The notes below the pieces were generated by a model. That model had not been told where the DNA came from. It saw only the letters and a list, made by a program, of their open reading frames with translations, and did not search any database. 64,000 bases of DNA from Leuctra nigra (Eukaryota > Arthropoda > Insecta > Plecoptera > Leuctridae), in NCBI GenBank assembly GCA_934045905.1, contig OW203767.1:25924785-25988784 (forward strand). The letters are read 5' to 3'. A program made the translations under genes and the position numbers. Shown piece after piece: positions 9,771 to 23,900 of this stretch (its first letter is position 1; every line of letters starts with the position of its first letter).

Positions 9771-12700
9771 TTACTATGATGTTTTGCTAACACAACCTCG
9801 TGAATTTGATAAAAGTTTGTATATTCCATTACTAATTAAGGGGGAGGAAGAGCCTCTGAATTAGGACCTCGGCTGGAAAGCAGTTATCGTCCCGTCTCGT
9901 TGAAGATAGACTAGATGTTAAAGCGACAAAGTTGTGGAGAATGAATTGCAGATTATGCAGCGTTGACTACTTATTTGAAATTTTTAATCACCTTAAAGTT
10001 ATAAGTAGTTATATGTTGCGTAATTATTGAGTAAATAAAACTTATAATTTTAAAAATTTGTTCAACGACGCTTAAACTAGATTTAATTTCAAGCAACTTT
10101 GCTCTTGAAACTTTTTTTCTAACTTGATCGGTAGAGGCAAAATTTGCTTTCTCACACCATCAATGTTATGAGTTTTGCATAAAACCAGGGGCACTGAAAC
10201 CAACTGAAGTTGCAAGTAAACATTCTGGGAGTTCCAGTAACGGTGTGGAAGGGGATGATGGAAGGGTCCTAATAGACAGCATGGAAATATAAATAGTGCA
10301 CTGATAGCGAGAGTTTGTATGTCAACAATAATCATCAGTTTCCCCGGCATTTACACAATCAACGACGACTGGAGACAGACGGACCTCAGAGTTGTCTAAA
10401 TCATCTTACCTAATTTATAAAAATCTATCTATCATAAAGTGTATACCGTCTAAAATGTTGGAAATGGCCTAAAATTAAATTTTCATTGTAAGTTGATAAA
10501 ATGTAAGTGAAAATTTTCAGAAACATAGAATGTTGATATTCAAAACAGCCATGTACAAATCTTCCCAACAATTTAATTTATCATAAGAAAATTCGCTGTT
10601 GTATTAATAAAGACTTCACTTAATATTATTTTTTATGCTATTTTTTAAATTTAAATTTGAATATTTATGTTTTTTTGAAGATATAAATATATTTTTGCTA
10701 ATTGAATAACTGTTGAAATCGGCAACACTTCTCTAAGCATCCAAAATAATTCACTGTAAATAGTAGCATCTCGGGCTATCTATTATTCTTGAGTCAATCT
10801 CGGCAAGGTTATGTCACGATGTGTATTTATTCTCATTGTGACAACAATGTCGAACAGTTTTCCCGTCTACAATTACTAGTGCAGAATAACAGATGAATTT
10901 CGACGCTCGCTAAGAGCACATCAATGTGTGTCTCTACTGTATGCACTATTTTATTATTTATAACTGAAAACTGTATGTTATAAAGGTAAAGAAATATTTT
11001 TGGTTGCAATGTGTATCATAGCAACTGAATGATAATTATACATTGTACGTGTTATTTCACACGTTAATCCCGAACACAGGTTTAGGTCACCGATAGCAAT
11101 GATTTGTCAGACAAACGGCGAATAATTATTTAATTGTTGTATTGACCGTTATCATTACTCCAACCATTCCATTTAAAAAAAAAATCGATGTAGGTGTCAA
11201 AGGTTTCAAAATATAACATATAAAGTGTGTGACTTTTTGTTGATTTTTTCTACTAGTTTTGAGCAATGAAATAATATATGATATTATTTCAAAATTTCCT
11301 AATTCATTGATTTATAAATTTCACAACATACCACTTATATAGTCCGGAGAAGAGGCTGGAAATATTCATGTGTATTTTTATTACTTTATTTCATTATTTT
11401 TCGTATTTTCTACTCTCTACTTACAAGAAGTAGACAGTAGACAGTGTCTACATTCTACTACAAGAACCACATGCACATAAACTAAAATGATTTTCTTGCT
11501 CTGATTGCGATAATATTATTCTCTTAGTAAAGAACCCAGAGAGAAATGAGACTACCTATACCTATTCGTAAACAAATTTTTCCAATGGCATTATACTCTC
11601 AGGTGGTGAAATAAGATCAGTGTCATATATCGCCGTTATAATGGTTAAAAATCAATAAAAGGATTTGCAATCTTTGAATCTATTAGATAAGTGCTGAACA
11701 CTTTATTGCGTGTGATTATTCTTGATCCTCGATGATTTTGTTCGTGTTGTGAAAGTGATGCCAATGATGTCATTTGAGTTGGTAACCAGTCTGGACCCAG
11801 CGATCATAACAACAATACTCGGGGTATCAGATCTCACTTCTGTTTACATTTTTGCATGGGAACTAAAGTCGGAAGAAAACATTCATATCAAACATTGTTC
11901 CCAGCTAGACCAATCACAGTAATGACAACAAATTCGTCGCCAAATCTGATCCCGCCTTATTTACCTTTAAAAACCCCGCCCACAAAAGCAATTAGAGCTG
12001 ATTCTCTGGGAGCAGTCAGCTGATCCTTCCCCTTAATCTATTACTAGTGAAACGCTCTGTGTAACGCGTTGATAAGCGAGGCTTCGTTGCATGCGAATTA
12101 ATATTCGTGTGCAGGTTGCTGCTCTATAATAGACCGTGTAAAGTAAGGCAACATTCACGGCACAGCCAATCAGATATACTTCAAAATGATTGAAACAGTT
12201 GAATTAAGTCCAAAAGTTAGTTAATACAGCAAATTTAACTTTGGTAATACCGGGCATTAATATTACAAAACAAGCATAATATAAAAGGCCGTGAAATGCC
12301 AATAACTCTTGAAATTATGAACATTCGTCTGAAAATTGTCAAAATCTACTAAAATTGTGGTCCCAATAACCATGCAAAATTTGTAGTTGTTTGTCAAACT
12401 GTCAAGTTTCATTCAACCTAATCACATGATTTTGTCTATAAACTATAGACACGTAGCACTTAGCATGTTTATGTACAAAACATCAGATCAATTATTTGAC
12501 CAACGGCAAAAGCAAATGTGTCACTGACCTGTTCTCTGCCATGCTTGCTGCTGGAGGAATGTGCTCGCACTGAAGTCACCTGTTCGATGTACACGCACAC
12601 GCCCGGCTTATCCCTCCATCCGTCATTACTCATGTAGGTACACTATAGGTAGAAGGGAGGTCACGAGGAATGGCAGGGTTGTTGAGGGGTGTAGAGTTCA

Positions 12701-13788
12701 AGTGCGCAAATCGATTGCGTAAATTCTCATTAGCATACGAACCAAGTACATAATTGCATAATTACTGTTTCAGATATCGCCGCAAAAGAATGTCAACTGT
12801 TGAAAATTCAGACAAAATTGAGTGTCGCGCTGTCATCAATACAAGACAAAACACCACAAACATTTATTAGGGATCAGATTTTTCGATACAAATCATACAA
12901 GTCACCGTAAACCACCTCTAAAATTTCTTCTGAAATGAATCTATGTGTTTTGTTTGCTTTTTAAGAAACTTGATGACAGACTGACACTTAATATTGTAGG
13001 ATTAAAATTTTCTTTGAGGTTGACTTGCTTATTCGGCGTGGCGTGGACTGTAACAAATCTATAACATATCGCGTACAATTTTATATGATTTTTAATTATA
13101 ATTCCAGTGTTTTTTTTCCTCGAAATGTAAGATAAATGAAGTGTATACACAAATAATTTTAGGGTTTTTATTTAGTTTGTGCAATTTTAGCTCTAAAATG
13201 CACAAACTGAATAATACAACCCACAAATTAACCTAGAAACAGGCAATCTTCCCCCCAGAACCCCCCCCCCCCCCCTTGATGAAAGTAATTCCTACGCGCC
13301 TGCGTTCAGAAATGTTTTGGAAATAAATCTTGGAAGTGAAAATGGTCCTTGTGGGTTGTAGAACCAATCACGTAACGAATGCGGAAAATAGTATTAAGTC
13401 AGCGATAATAACCAGCCCGACCTCTAAGCTACCTGAAATAAAACCTGGGTTCATTTCATTCATCAAAACATTTAAAAAAAAAAAATCTAGTATGTTTGGA
13501 ATTTAGTGATTGTTGTCAAAAATGTCGACTAGCTACTAGGTATACATGTGGGTAGTTAGTAACTATTCCTAAGCTATAAGTATGAAATACAAGTACCTTG
13601 ATCAATTTTCTCGGTGTTGGCAGCAATGTGGCTTAAGAATTTGAATTGGTGGTGTGCAGTGATCACTTTCTACTGTTTCAAAGTGCGATTCCAGTCTGGG
13701 TTCACTGCACGTTCACTGACAAGTTTGAACGAGATACTTTTTACAACATAGAGATCTACCGCTACAGATGTCCAGAGGTAAGGATTTA
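9771..13788. other. AT-rich intergenic stretch without recognisable gene
   Basis: Between LINE A and the foldback at 13789 I see no exon, RNA gene or intact element. A roughly 75-bp segment near 12048-12125 (GTGTAACGCGTTGATAAGCG and flanks) recurs at 20309-20385, and its core recurs in the tandem units at 52620-53610, so it is part of a dispersed repeat. A C-run (about 13258-13276) is present. The 3' end of the acyl-CoA synthetase transcript may reach into the neighbouring foldback. Confidence 0.5.
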
Positions 13789-14482
13789 CCCCATAAAAAA
13801 CAATTCGTGTAAAAATAGCAGCAAAGTCCCTTCAACTAAAAAAAAATATGAAATCTAAAAATTCTGCACTGAAAAGCAGTGATATCAAAAAATTAGCCAA
13901 GTCAAAACTTTATTTGAAAATCAAAAAATACTTGGCGCATCGTGTATATAGCTATTAGCTTGGAAGTATCCATGCTTTGCACGTGCGTCTTTTGTTTTAC
14001 ATCAACAATGTAAAAAAGTATATTTTCGGCCATATTGGTGATAGCTGTCAATTCGATTTAAACTAATTATTATCGGTTATAGTCAAAGATAGTTTGTAAA
14101 TAAGTGGTTTTATACCTATAAGAACTTCTTCTGCAGCTTACAATTGCACAGGTAAACCATAAATAATATCAAAAAGTACTGAAAAACAGATTGACAGCCG
14201 TTCTGACATGTATCCCCAAAATGGCCGCGCAACAATGAGATGACGTCACGTGCAAAGCATGAATAGGCCAATTATAAAATATACATAATATATCCATATA
14301 CATAGTACACCTATAATGCCCTAAAAAAAACGATGCGCCAAGTATTTTTTGATTTTCAAATAAAGTTTTGACTTGGCTAATTTTTTGATATCACTGCTTT
14401 TCAGTGCAGAATTTTTAGATTTCATATTTTTTTAGTTGAAGAGACTTGGCTGTTATTTATACACGAAGTGTTTTTTATGGGG
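13789..14482. mobile_element. Foldback element with about 200-bp inverted arms
   Basis: The ends are CCCCATAAAAAACA and its inverted copy TGTTTTTTATGGGG with few mismatches. The arms continue with matching TTTAGATTTCATATTTTTTT, TGCACTGAAAAGCAGTGATA, AGCCAAGTCAAAACTTTATT and ACTTGGCGCATCG segments. The unpaired centre is about 280 bp (13945-14325). No ORF is present. It lies just downstream of the acyl-CoA synthetase stop. Confidence 0.75.
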
Positions 14483-14901
14483 ATATCACTCCTTTTTTTA
14501 GTTTATTCTTACAACTTGTGTCAATCAAATGAACAATTACTAAATCCTTTAAAAAAATCACCCTTTACAATTTGGTTATTTTCATCAAGAATAGCAAAGG
14601 TTTCATTCCAATCGGTCAACCAAGGTCCGAGATATGGCAACATATCCGTTGTCAAAATGGTTGCTGAACTTTCTGCGCTGCTACATATAATTTATAACCG
14701 GACAACAGTGATTGTTGTATGGAAAAACTTTCCAGTTAGTTCATAATCATACATGCAAAGTCATAAATTGTAGGTATTTGAAATGCAATGTATTCTGTTT
14801 GTTCTGGTATCGAGGGTAATTTCCTGCTATTCACTAGCATTTGTTCTGAACACCTGGATCTTCGTGTGATGGACTTGACAGGGATGACGAAGCCGATGAT
14901 C

Positions 14902-17900
14902 TCATCTCCTCGTGAAGCGTCGACGCAACTCGTACTTCCGCACTTTCCCCGACGGCGTCCTCGGCAACTTGTCAATGAAGTGAGCGCCCCCGAGCAACCA
15001 CTTGTAGCTGGGGAGTGATGCTGAAAGAAACTTGACATGAACACATTTCAGAGAGTCATTAGGTATGGAAATGTTGGGTATGGAAGGCGTCCTTGAATAA
15101 CTGAGCGAGCGAAGCGATCGACTCCTTTTCGCTATACTTAGCACTTTAGTCTTCTTTTCTATTACTTTTTGCACACGACAAAGATTTTTTTAACTTCTGA
15201 TTGGTTAATCTGTTCCAATTGTAACATTTTCGAAGTCATCAAGACTTCATGAAATTTTACAAAGTTGCCATTAAATGAAATTTTTAAAATCCTCTCTCTG
15301 ATCGGTTGAAATCAAAATATTCCAATGAAATTTAAATTTTGCATAGTAATCAAGACCAAAATTATGTCATATTTACACATGTTTTTTGTTTTAGCGCTTC
15401 TGTTGCGGTGAAACCGGAGGCGGCAGAAAAGCATCGTGTGACACCAGCCATTCACGCCATACACTTCTCACCAATGCTTCGAGTACTATTGTTCTCACCC
15501 TCTACAAGCTTGACGAGCTCCTGCTCCGTGACCTTGGCGCCTGGACGACGCACCACAAAGGCCGTGGCGTGAGTCGTGTCGACGTCGTGGTCGATGGCCA
15601 CCACGGCCGCCTCGACAACGTCATCATGACGCAAGAGGACCTCTTCAATGTCCCCGGCAGGCACCTGACAAGCACAGGTTCTCATGTGAAACATTCTCCA
15701 AACACATTATGTGAGGCCCAGACAAAGAGCAGCCAGGGTCAACCTACTCATGATTTCCCTTGCATTCACGGGCCGGGACGCGTACCCATCTGAATAGTGT
15801 CCTATCGGCCCGAACCCTCCCGCCCCCCGGTCCATCCCCATTCCGGACTGGCCTTCCCGCATGTGCCGGACTCTCCCGGACCGGGCCCTTTTGGTCGAGC
15901 CCTTCCCAAGACCTTCATTTTTCATGAACAAAATAAATCTTCATGTGCGCAAAGTGACTTACGCTGTCAACGACGAGCCAATAAACCCCATACTACACCG
16001 ATAACATTTGGTTGAGTTGAGCACTTTTCATTACTAAAATGACTGCGCACGAGCAGAACCAATTTTCTCCGCCACAAGTGTAGTCTGAATCGGTCTTTAA
16101 AGTATTGAACAAACTTGAAAGTGTAATTACTTTAATTAATACTTTAGTTACTTTAATTAATGTGTAATTAATTTCTTTTTTATGAGAATGTGTAGGTTTC
16201 TGTGGAAAACTGCCATGGAGTCAGAATGATAGGAAGGGATGTGCGTTGTGAAAAATATACTACCGAACCGGAGCTCGAACCCGGGACCTCTCACGTGCCG
16301 ACAGTTCGTAGTGAGCATTCTCTACCTTCATTCCATTCTCCTCGGAGATCTCTAACCCTCATCAGTGCTTTGTGTCTAATGTCCGTCCGTCCGACCGGGT
16401 AGCTCAGTTGGTAGAGCTCTCGCCCGGCAAGTGCCGTTCGAGCCCAGGTACGGTCGGATATATTTCACAGCGCACATCCCTTACAATTACACTCACATGT
16501 ATGCCGCAATGTTTGAACAGCTCCTTGTGTCTGCCGATGACGTAGAAGAAGCCACCTTGGTCGTAGTACCCGACGTCGCCGGTGTGCAAGAAGCCGTCCT
16601 CGTCGTGCATGTCTGCGGTGGCTTGTGGGTTGCCGCGGTAACCGATGAAGCCTACTGGACTCTTGAAGCAGAGCTCGCCTTCGCTGTTTGGACCCAACGG
16701 ATTTCCAGTTTCTATGTCAGCAACCTGATATATTAAAGAAAAGAAAATACACATTTGTAACTTCTTTGAAAGTGTGATTGTTCATTTGTATCATTTTGGT
16801 GACATCAGAATTAACAAGGAGATATGAAACATTGAAGCGAAGTTTTGAGCTGTCATCTTACACACCCTGTTAAAAGAAACTTTTTTTTTAAATGACGTAA
16901 TTTAGTGAATCACCTTTTGGTATCCTTACCGCATTGATGTAAAATTACATTTTGATTGCACCAAACAGTGTTGTGGTTCCTTGTTTTGATTTTTTCCCTT
17001 AAACATATTCCTACCATACCTGTAAAACAGGTCTGGAGGCCAATTCTCGAGATTCACGTTTTGAAACCATGATAATCTGATGTTACATGATTGAATTTGG
17101 TGCACTTTTATTCGTTTTCGCACCGATTTTTATTGTTATTTTTATTTTGAAAGAAAGGTACTACATAAACAGTTGCTTGTATTGCAAGGTTGTTTAACGT
17201 ATTGATCTCTGAATAAATGTGAGTGAGCAATACATTTAGAAAGAGGGGACTCGGCGGCAAAGCACGCTAGAAAATTTTCCACAGACATAAGTTTTGGTGC
17301 AGTTTTGAGACAAATTACGACAAATTAAAATAAATTGAAGTGAAATCCCACATGTGCCACCATTTGTAAAAAATGTGCAATTTTGCATTATTGTTCCAAA
17401 GCTTGCTACTTATTCCCGTGTGAAGAAAATGTATTTCCAGCTAGCTGCCTGCTTCTTCTGGTATGTTTTATTGAAACCTTACCTATTTACAGACAAAGCC
17501 GAATCAAAGAACGTCGAGGGTCGCATAGGGCACGCGGGCCGTATTTTGCCCAGGGTTGAGATTCTACACCTATTCTCTATTGCTGGCGGAAAGCAATCTA
17601 TATAAATCTTATGGCTAAATCTCATTACTAACGAAATTGCTACCGCTTTACAGTTATAGAATCCCAACCCAGGCCTGCTGTAGAAGTTAGCCAATCTATC
17701 GCTTTGAATAACACCAGACTATCCATGCAGCTCAGTACCGCGGCGCTGTGACAACCTGTGGTACTAGTCATGAGAGTGACGATGGCTCATACAAACGTAA
17801 CATGCAGAAAAAACGTGTCTATCTATCTTTTTCTAGCTATTTTATAACTGTGAATTTAATTCGGTTACCTTCACTGAAACATTTGGTTCAGTAAAAACAG

Positions 17901-20900
17901 AAAAAAACTGGCAGAAAAAACGTGTCTATTTAGCTTTTTCTAGCTATTGTATAACTGTGAATTTAATTTGGTTACCTTCACTGAAACATTTGGTTCAGTA
18001 AAAACAGAAAAAACAGGCAGAAAAAACGTGTCTAACTAGCTTTTTCTAGCTATTGTATAACTGTGAATTTAATTCGGTACCTTCACTGAAACATTTGGTG
18101 ATAATTTTCCGATATTTCCTGGCTTCTCAACATCTTCGTAAGTACCTCTCGTCATACCATACGCTTCTGTCATGCCATATTCAATTCCAATGTACTTATT
18201 GTTGAGGCGTCTTCCAGCTGTCTCCAGCATGGATTGACTCATCGGCGCGCCTGCGTATGAAACACGTCTGACGCTGGACAGATCGAACTTCTCGTATGAC
18301 TCGTACTTAGCGAGCGGAACCACGTGATCGGGACTCAGGAACACGTAGTTCACCTGGACACACAACATAAAGGCTGCATTCCGTATTTGTATCCAAACGC
18401 CCAGTTTCCCTATCCTTTTAACATTGTGACGTAATCACCTGGGCGTGACCTTGGGTGGGATTACATAAAATGAGAACTATCTTGTCACGGTGACCAGCTT
18501 CTCATCTTAATGTTATTCACGGCCTTCTAGGGTCTTGTCACCGTGATAAGTAAGTTATCATTTTATGTGATCGCACCCAAGGGGATGAATTAATTAATTA
18601 ATGAAAATACAGGCATTCATGTTGGATTAGAAAGCCGACCTTTTTAGTTAGGGCATTATGGGCACAGGTTTGAGCTCGTATGTTGACGCGGCAAGTTTGA
18701 TTTAATAAAATAATAAAACGGAGAAGTTGATGTACCGGGAATGTATATTATAGAAACCCTACTCTGGACGACGCCGGTACTAAATACAGTACCACAGTAC
18801 AGTACTGTAAAGGCCGATGCACAATTGACGCAGACGGACGACGCGGACGGACGACGGAGACGGATACGATGTTTAGGTATGACATATTCAATCTGGCTGT
18901 TCACAATCGGACGCGGACGGACGACGACTTTAACATCGTATCCGTCTCCGTCGTCCGTCCGCGTCGTCCGTCTGCGTCAATTGTGCATCGGCCTTAATGC
19001 AGTACAGTTGTAACAAGTTGGCCTATCTAGGTTAGAAAATTAACTTTAAAAAATAATAATGTTTGCTTGAAATAGGTTTAAAGAATGAACAAGCTTGTAG
19101 CATGGCATTCTTAGAGTCAAGGTTAACTGAACACAAAGTAATTAATTAGAATCATTATGTAAACTTACAATCTTAAAATTTCAATAGCAATCAAAATATA
19201 GACAAAAATATAACGAGCAATCAAATAAGTTTAACAATGTGCAATTATATCAAGAAAGTGAGTGAATCCATATAAAAAGTATGTGACCTTACCTAAATTG
19301 TGATGTCACCACGTAATAACAAGTGAACCAGTCATTGTGATAACGCTACAAAACCAGTCAGCCAGACTAGTTTTCAGTGATTCCAAGAAAAGCATGGGCT
19401 TACGTGCAGAAAGAAAGTCGTTTCGCGCGTTTCCGAGATGACAGAATGCCTAAAAATAGCTACCACGTGTACGAAACCAACCAATCATATTCTTTGGCGG
19501 TAAACCGAGGTGAGAGGGTATAAAACGTCAAGCTGCCAACCAAACTTCATCAGTCGGAGTTTTCTCAGGCAGTGAGACCTGTCTCGTGAACCAGTGAGGC
19601 CAGTGGGCGAATATAGTATAACTTCAACGGGACAGTGCCGACGTGATCAAGTCCATCAAACTGATCAACTGAACAGTTTCAAGTTTTTCAACATATAAAA
19701 GTATTAAAGTCAGTGACTTGCACACTCCGGGAGGATCCGACGAGTCTGCAGCCACGAGCGTCATCAGCCTGAGCCAACTTGAACCAACTGCCCGAGGAGG
19801 TCACTCCTTGTGCACAGCCTGCTGGACGTCCTGGTAACCAAAGGGGTTACCCAGACATCATCACATCGCGACTGAAGGGGTGTCATATCCGGTCACTCAA
19901 CTGCTGTTGAACAGGAGTTCAATAGACTCACTGCTCGAGGGTCAACGCCATCTACTGTTTACTTCACGCAAGGCGACATCATCACTACGGCTGACGTATC
20001 GAACGTAATATTATACATAATAATTTTGATTGCTCCTTTCACATCAATGAACATTTATTTTCTTTATAATAAACAGATTATAATATTGCTGATTCTTTGT
20101 GTTCTACCCTCTGAGCCAAATCCCGCAGGTTTCACAGTATTTAGTACCGGCGTCGTCCAGAGTAGGGTTTCTATAATAAGTTTGATTTAACCCGTAAATC
20201 TTATGGTGACGTCAACGCCCAACTCGCACCTATTGTGGAACGCACTCTCAGTATACAATACAGTTATATGTACATCTATATCGGCATGTCTTACTAATAC
20301 TACTACAGGAAAACGCTTTGTGTAACGTTGATGGGCGAGCCTTCGTTTTGCATGCGAATTAATTATGTGCCTTCTGCTCTAGGGGGCTGTACATTAAGGA
20401 CGTCACGCTTCAGGAGGGAGGGGGGTGCACCAATATGTGACACCATTTGACTGGGTGGAGGGGGGTCTATAGGGCCAGTGGGACATCACTTTTTGAAAGC
20501 ATTTTAAATTTAAATTTATATATCGGGACCTGAAATTTTGCTAAAAATCTATTCTGATAAGTTATGCAGTGAGACAAATTGAGGCAAATTGGAAAGTGCA
20601 GAAACGAAATCGTCAGAGAAGTAGTGATACAATATCTGACATCCTTCAAGAAATTTGAAAAATATTTCGAAACCTAATATTTCCAAACCTAAATAAAAAT
20701 TCCGTAAAATGTCAAGAACCTTTGAATTTATAACGACAAATCGGTCTGAAAACTCACAAATACACATAAATGTTGGTCCCGATGAACATGCAATATTTGA
20801 AGTTGATCGGTCTAATGGTTCCAGTTTAAATATAAAAGGTCACAGGCCTGGGCAGCAACTGCAGGCAAAAACAAACAAAAAATGCACACAGAGAAAGTGT

Positions 20901-23900
20901 CTTAAGAATACAGCGACACTCGCTTAATACCTTGAATTGTTGAATAGTTTGAAGGAAGACTTCCACTTCAAACTTCTTCAGGAGTATTAAAGTGTTGTCG
21001 CAGCAGCAACTACTCAGATTTGCCATGACACCTGTTACCCATGAAGGCCCTGATATGTTCATTGCCACACCTCCGGGTTTCAGATAACTAAACTCGGTCC
21101 TGAAACAATGGAACACAAGAACAGCGCCAGCTAGAGGACATAATTTCAAAAGACAATTGTTGCAAAAGTTAGGTATCGTTGATCAATAGGGAATATGCAA
21201 GAAATGTATATGAAAACTACTAACCTAAGTATATTTCAAATTAACAAATATCTACTATTTGTAAAACACACTATTTTCACTCTCAAAATTTTGAATTTTC
21301 TTTCATAATGAAATTTAAATTGAGTGGACATTTTGGCGAAAACGGTATTCCAGTCAAGTGACATCATTTTTATCAAACAACAATGATTTTATCATGATTT
21401 TTTCAATGATGATATCACTCGACAGGAATACCGTTGTCGCGCCAAAATGCCAACATAATGAAAATGTCTTGTTTATGAATGAATATTTACAATTTTGAGT
21501 GTGAAAATAGTGTGTTTTACCGACTAATATTGTTTTGTAAGAAATGTATTTTAAAAGCATTAAAAAGGGTGCATATTCTCTATTGTCGAGTATGAAATAA
21601 GAATTAGTAGGTAACTAGAAATATTCCTAGAATAAGAATATTCTTACAGTTCTCTACAAATACGTCCGTGACTCTTTTCCACCCCCTTTGGCTTCCCAGA
21701 AGTCCCGCTAGAGCACAGAACGAACGCCACGTGTGTGTCGGGGTCGTCGACCTTTCCAAGTAAGAAGTCCTTAACATCAGGATTCTCCTTCAAGCGCTGG
21801 TTCACGGCCTCCATGGTGATGAAGTGAACATGTGTGTTGTATTGAGTCAGAGCCTCCTGGACCGTTGATGCTGCCTGCTCGTTGCAGATGCAGAGCTGTG
21901 GCTTGATGACGTTGATCAAGTGGAGCATGTCAGCTGGAATTATATACGGTCATAAAGAAACGTATCCTATAGAAGTATTCTTACAGGATTGGAAACCTGG
22001 GAAATACGTAGAGAGATCTAACTAGATATGTTGATGGCGGTTGAGATGAATACGTTAAGAAGAGGTTGTAGGGTGTCAAGAATGGAGCATATTAGGAATG
22101 AACAGATACGGAGGTGGATGAAGAAGGAGGAAACAAAGATAGAGAAGATAGAGCGAAGGAGATTGTGCTGGTATAGGAACTTCAGAAGAATGGATCCTCA
22201 AAGATGGCCTCTGAAATTATTGAACTGGATCCCTCCAGAGAGAAGGAAGAGAGTACGATCGCCGAGAGAATGGCAGGAAGATGTAAAGGAAGTAATGGAA
22301 AGAGTACCATGTTAGAAGATGATATGATGGACAAGGAGAGGTGGCGATTAGGGTGTGATTAACCGCCTGTCCTCTAGGATACTCACAACATATAAAAAAA
22401 GGTGAAAAAGTTTCTCATCATACGAGCTGAAAAGCAACTCGTTAAGTCGAGTAAAAGAGGGTTGCGCACGCTAGTCCAAAGAGACATGGTAACAGCATCG
22501 TTACCGATGGTTTGATAGCTTGTGATGTCCAATCATTACATCCATTCCATTCTCCTAGGAGATCTCTAACCCTCATCAGTGCGTTGTGTCTAATGTCCGT
22601 CCGTCCGACCGGGTAGCTCAGTTGGTAGAGCTCTCGCCCGGCAAGTGAGAGGTCCCGGGTTCGAGCCCCGGTTCGGTCGGATATTTTTTACAACGCACAT
22701 CCCTTCATATCATCCTGACTCCATGGAAGTTTTCCACAGAAACCTATACTATCACTGGTGCAAGTCTTAGGCTTTCAGTAGAAATCAATATTTCTTACCC
22801 AACACAAATGCCGGATTGACTGGCGCCAGCGCAGCGCCAAAAACGAGAGTGCCCAACATGATGGGCGGAAACTCCAGAGTGTTTCCGCAGCACAGCATCA
22901 CCGTGTCTCCGGATCCAAGGCCATGCTGTCGCAGGAGACCAGCCACAACCTTCCCGTGACGCAGCAGCTCCGAGTACGTCACACTCACTTCCACGCCATC
23001 TACCTGGAGACAACACACACTACATCACCGTGTCTCCGGATCCAAGGCCATGCTGTCGTAGGAGACCAGCCACAACCTTCCCGTGACGCAGCAGCTCCGA
23101 GTACGTCACACTCACTTCCACGCCATCTACCTGGAGACAACACACACTACATCACCGTGTCTCCGGATCCAAGGCCATGCTGTCGTAGGAGACCAGCCAC
23201 AACCTTCCCGTGACGCAGGAGCTCCGAGTACGTCACACTCACTCCACGCCATCTACCTGGAGACAACACACACTACATCACCGTGTCTCCGGATCCAAGG
23301 CCATGCTGTCGCAGGAGACCAGCCACAACCTTCCCGTGACGCAGCAGCTCCGAGTACGTCACACTCACTTCCACGCCATCTACCTGGATACAACACACAC
23401 TACATCACCGTGTCTCCGGATCCAAGGCCATGCTGTCGCAGGAGACCAGCCACAACCTTCCCGTGACGCAGCAGCTCCGAGTTCGTCACACTCACTTCCA
23501 CGCCATCTACCTGGAGACAACACACACTACATCACCGTGTATCCAGATCCAAGGCCATGCTGTCGCAGGAGACCAGCCACAACCTTCCCGTGACGCAGCA
23601 GCTCCGAGTACGTCACACTCACTTCCACGCCATCTACCTGGAGACAACACACACTACACCACCGTGTCTCCGGATCCAAGGCCATGCTGTCGCAGGAGAC
23701 CAGCCACAACCTTCCCGTGACGCAGCAGCTCCGAGTACGTCACACTCACTTCCACGCCATCTACCTGGAGACAACACACACTACATCACCGTGTCTCCGG
23801 ATCCAAGGCCATGCTGTCGCAGGAGACCAGCCACAATCTTCCCGTGACGCAGCAGCTCCGAGTACGTCACACTCACTTCCACGCCATCTACCTGGAGACA

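Larger units (their letters stand above)
18747..20185. mobile_element. Composite inverted-repeat element enclosing a probable solo LTR
   Basis: The ends are inverted copies: TATAGAAACCCTACTCTGGA, then CGACGCCGGTACTAAATAC, against the reverse complement at about 20139-20185. AAGTTTGATTTAA occurs both at about 18693 and just after the right end at 20180, which may be a long target duplication. Inside lie a 185-bp palindrome and the LTR-like segment listed separately. Confidence 0.5.

Noticed and set aside
14468..14746. 92-codon plus-strand ORF near 14.5 kb
   Set aside because: It begins inside a foldback arm, has no domain pattern, and lies antisense to the acyl-CoA synthetase 3' region.
22607..22678. 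Functional tRNA-Ala (GGC) gene
   Set aside because: The cloverleaf folds, but leader and tail are shared with other copies, which marks a SINE.
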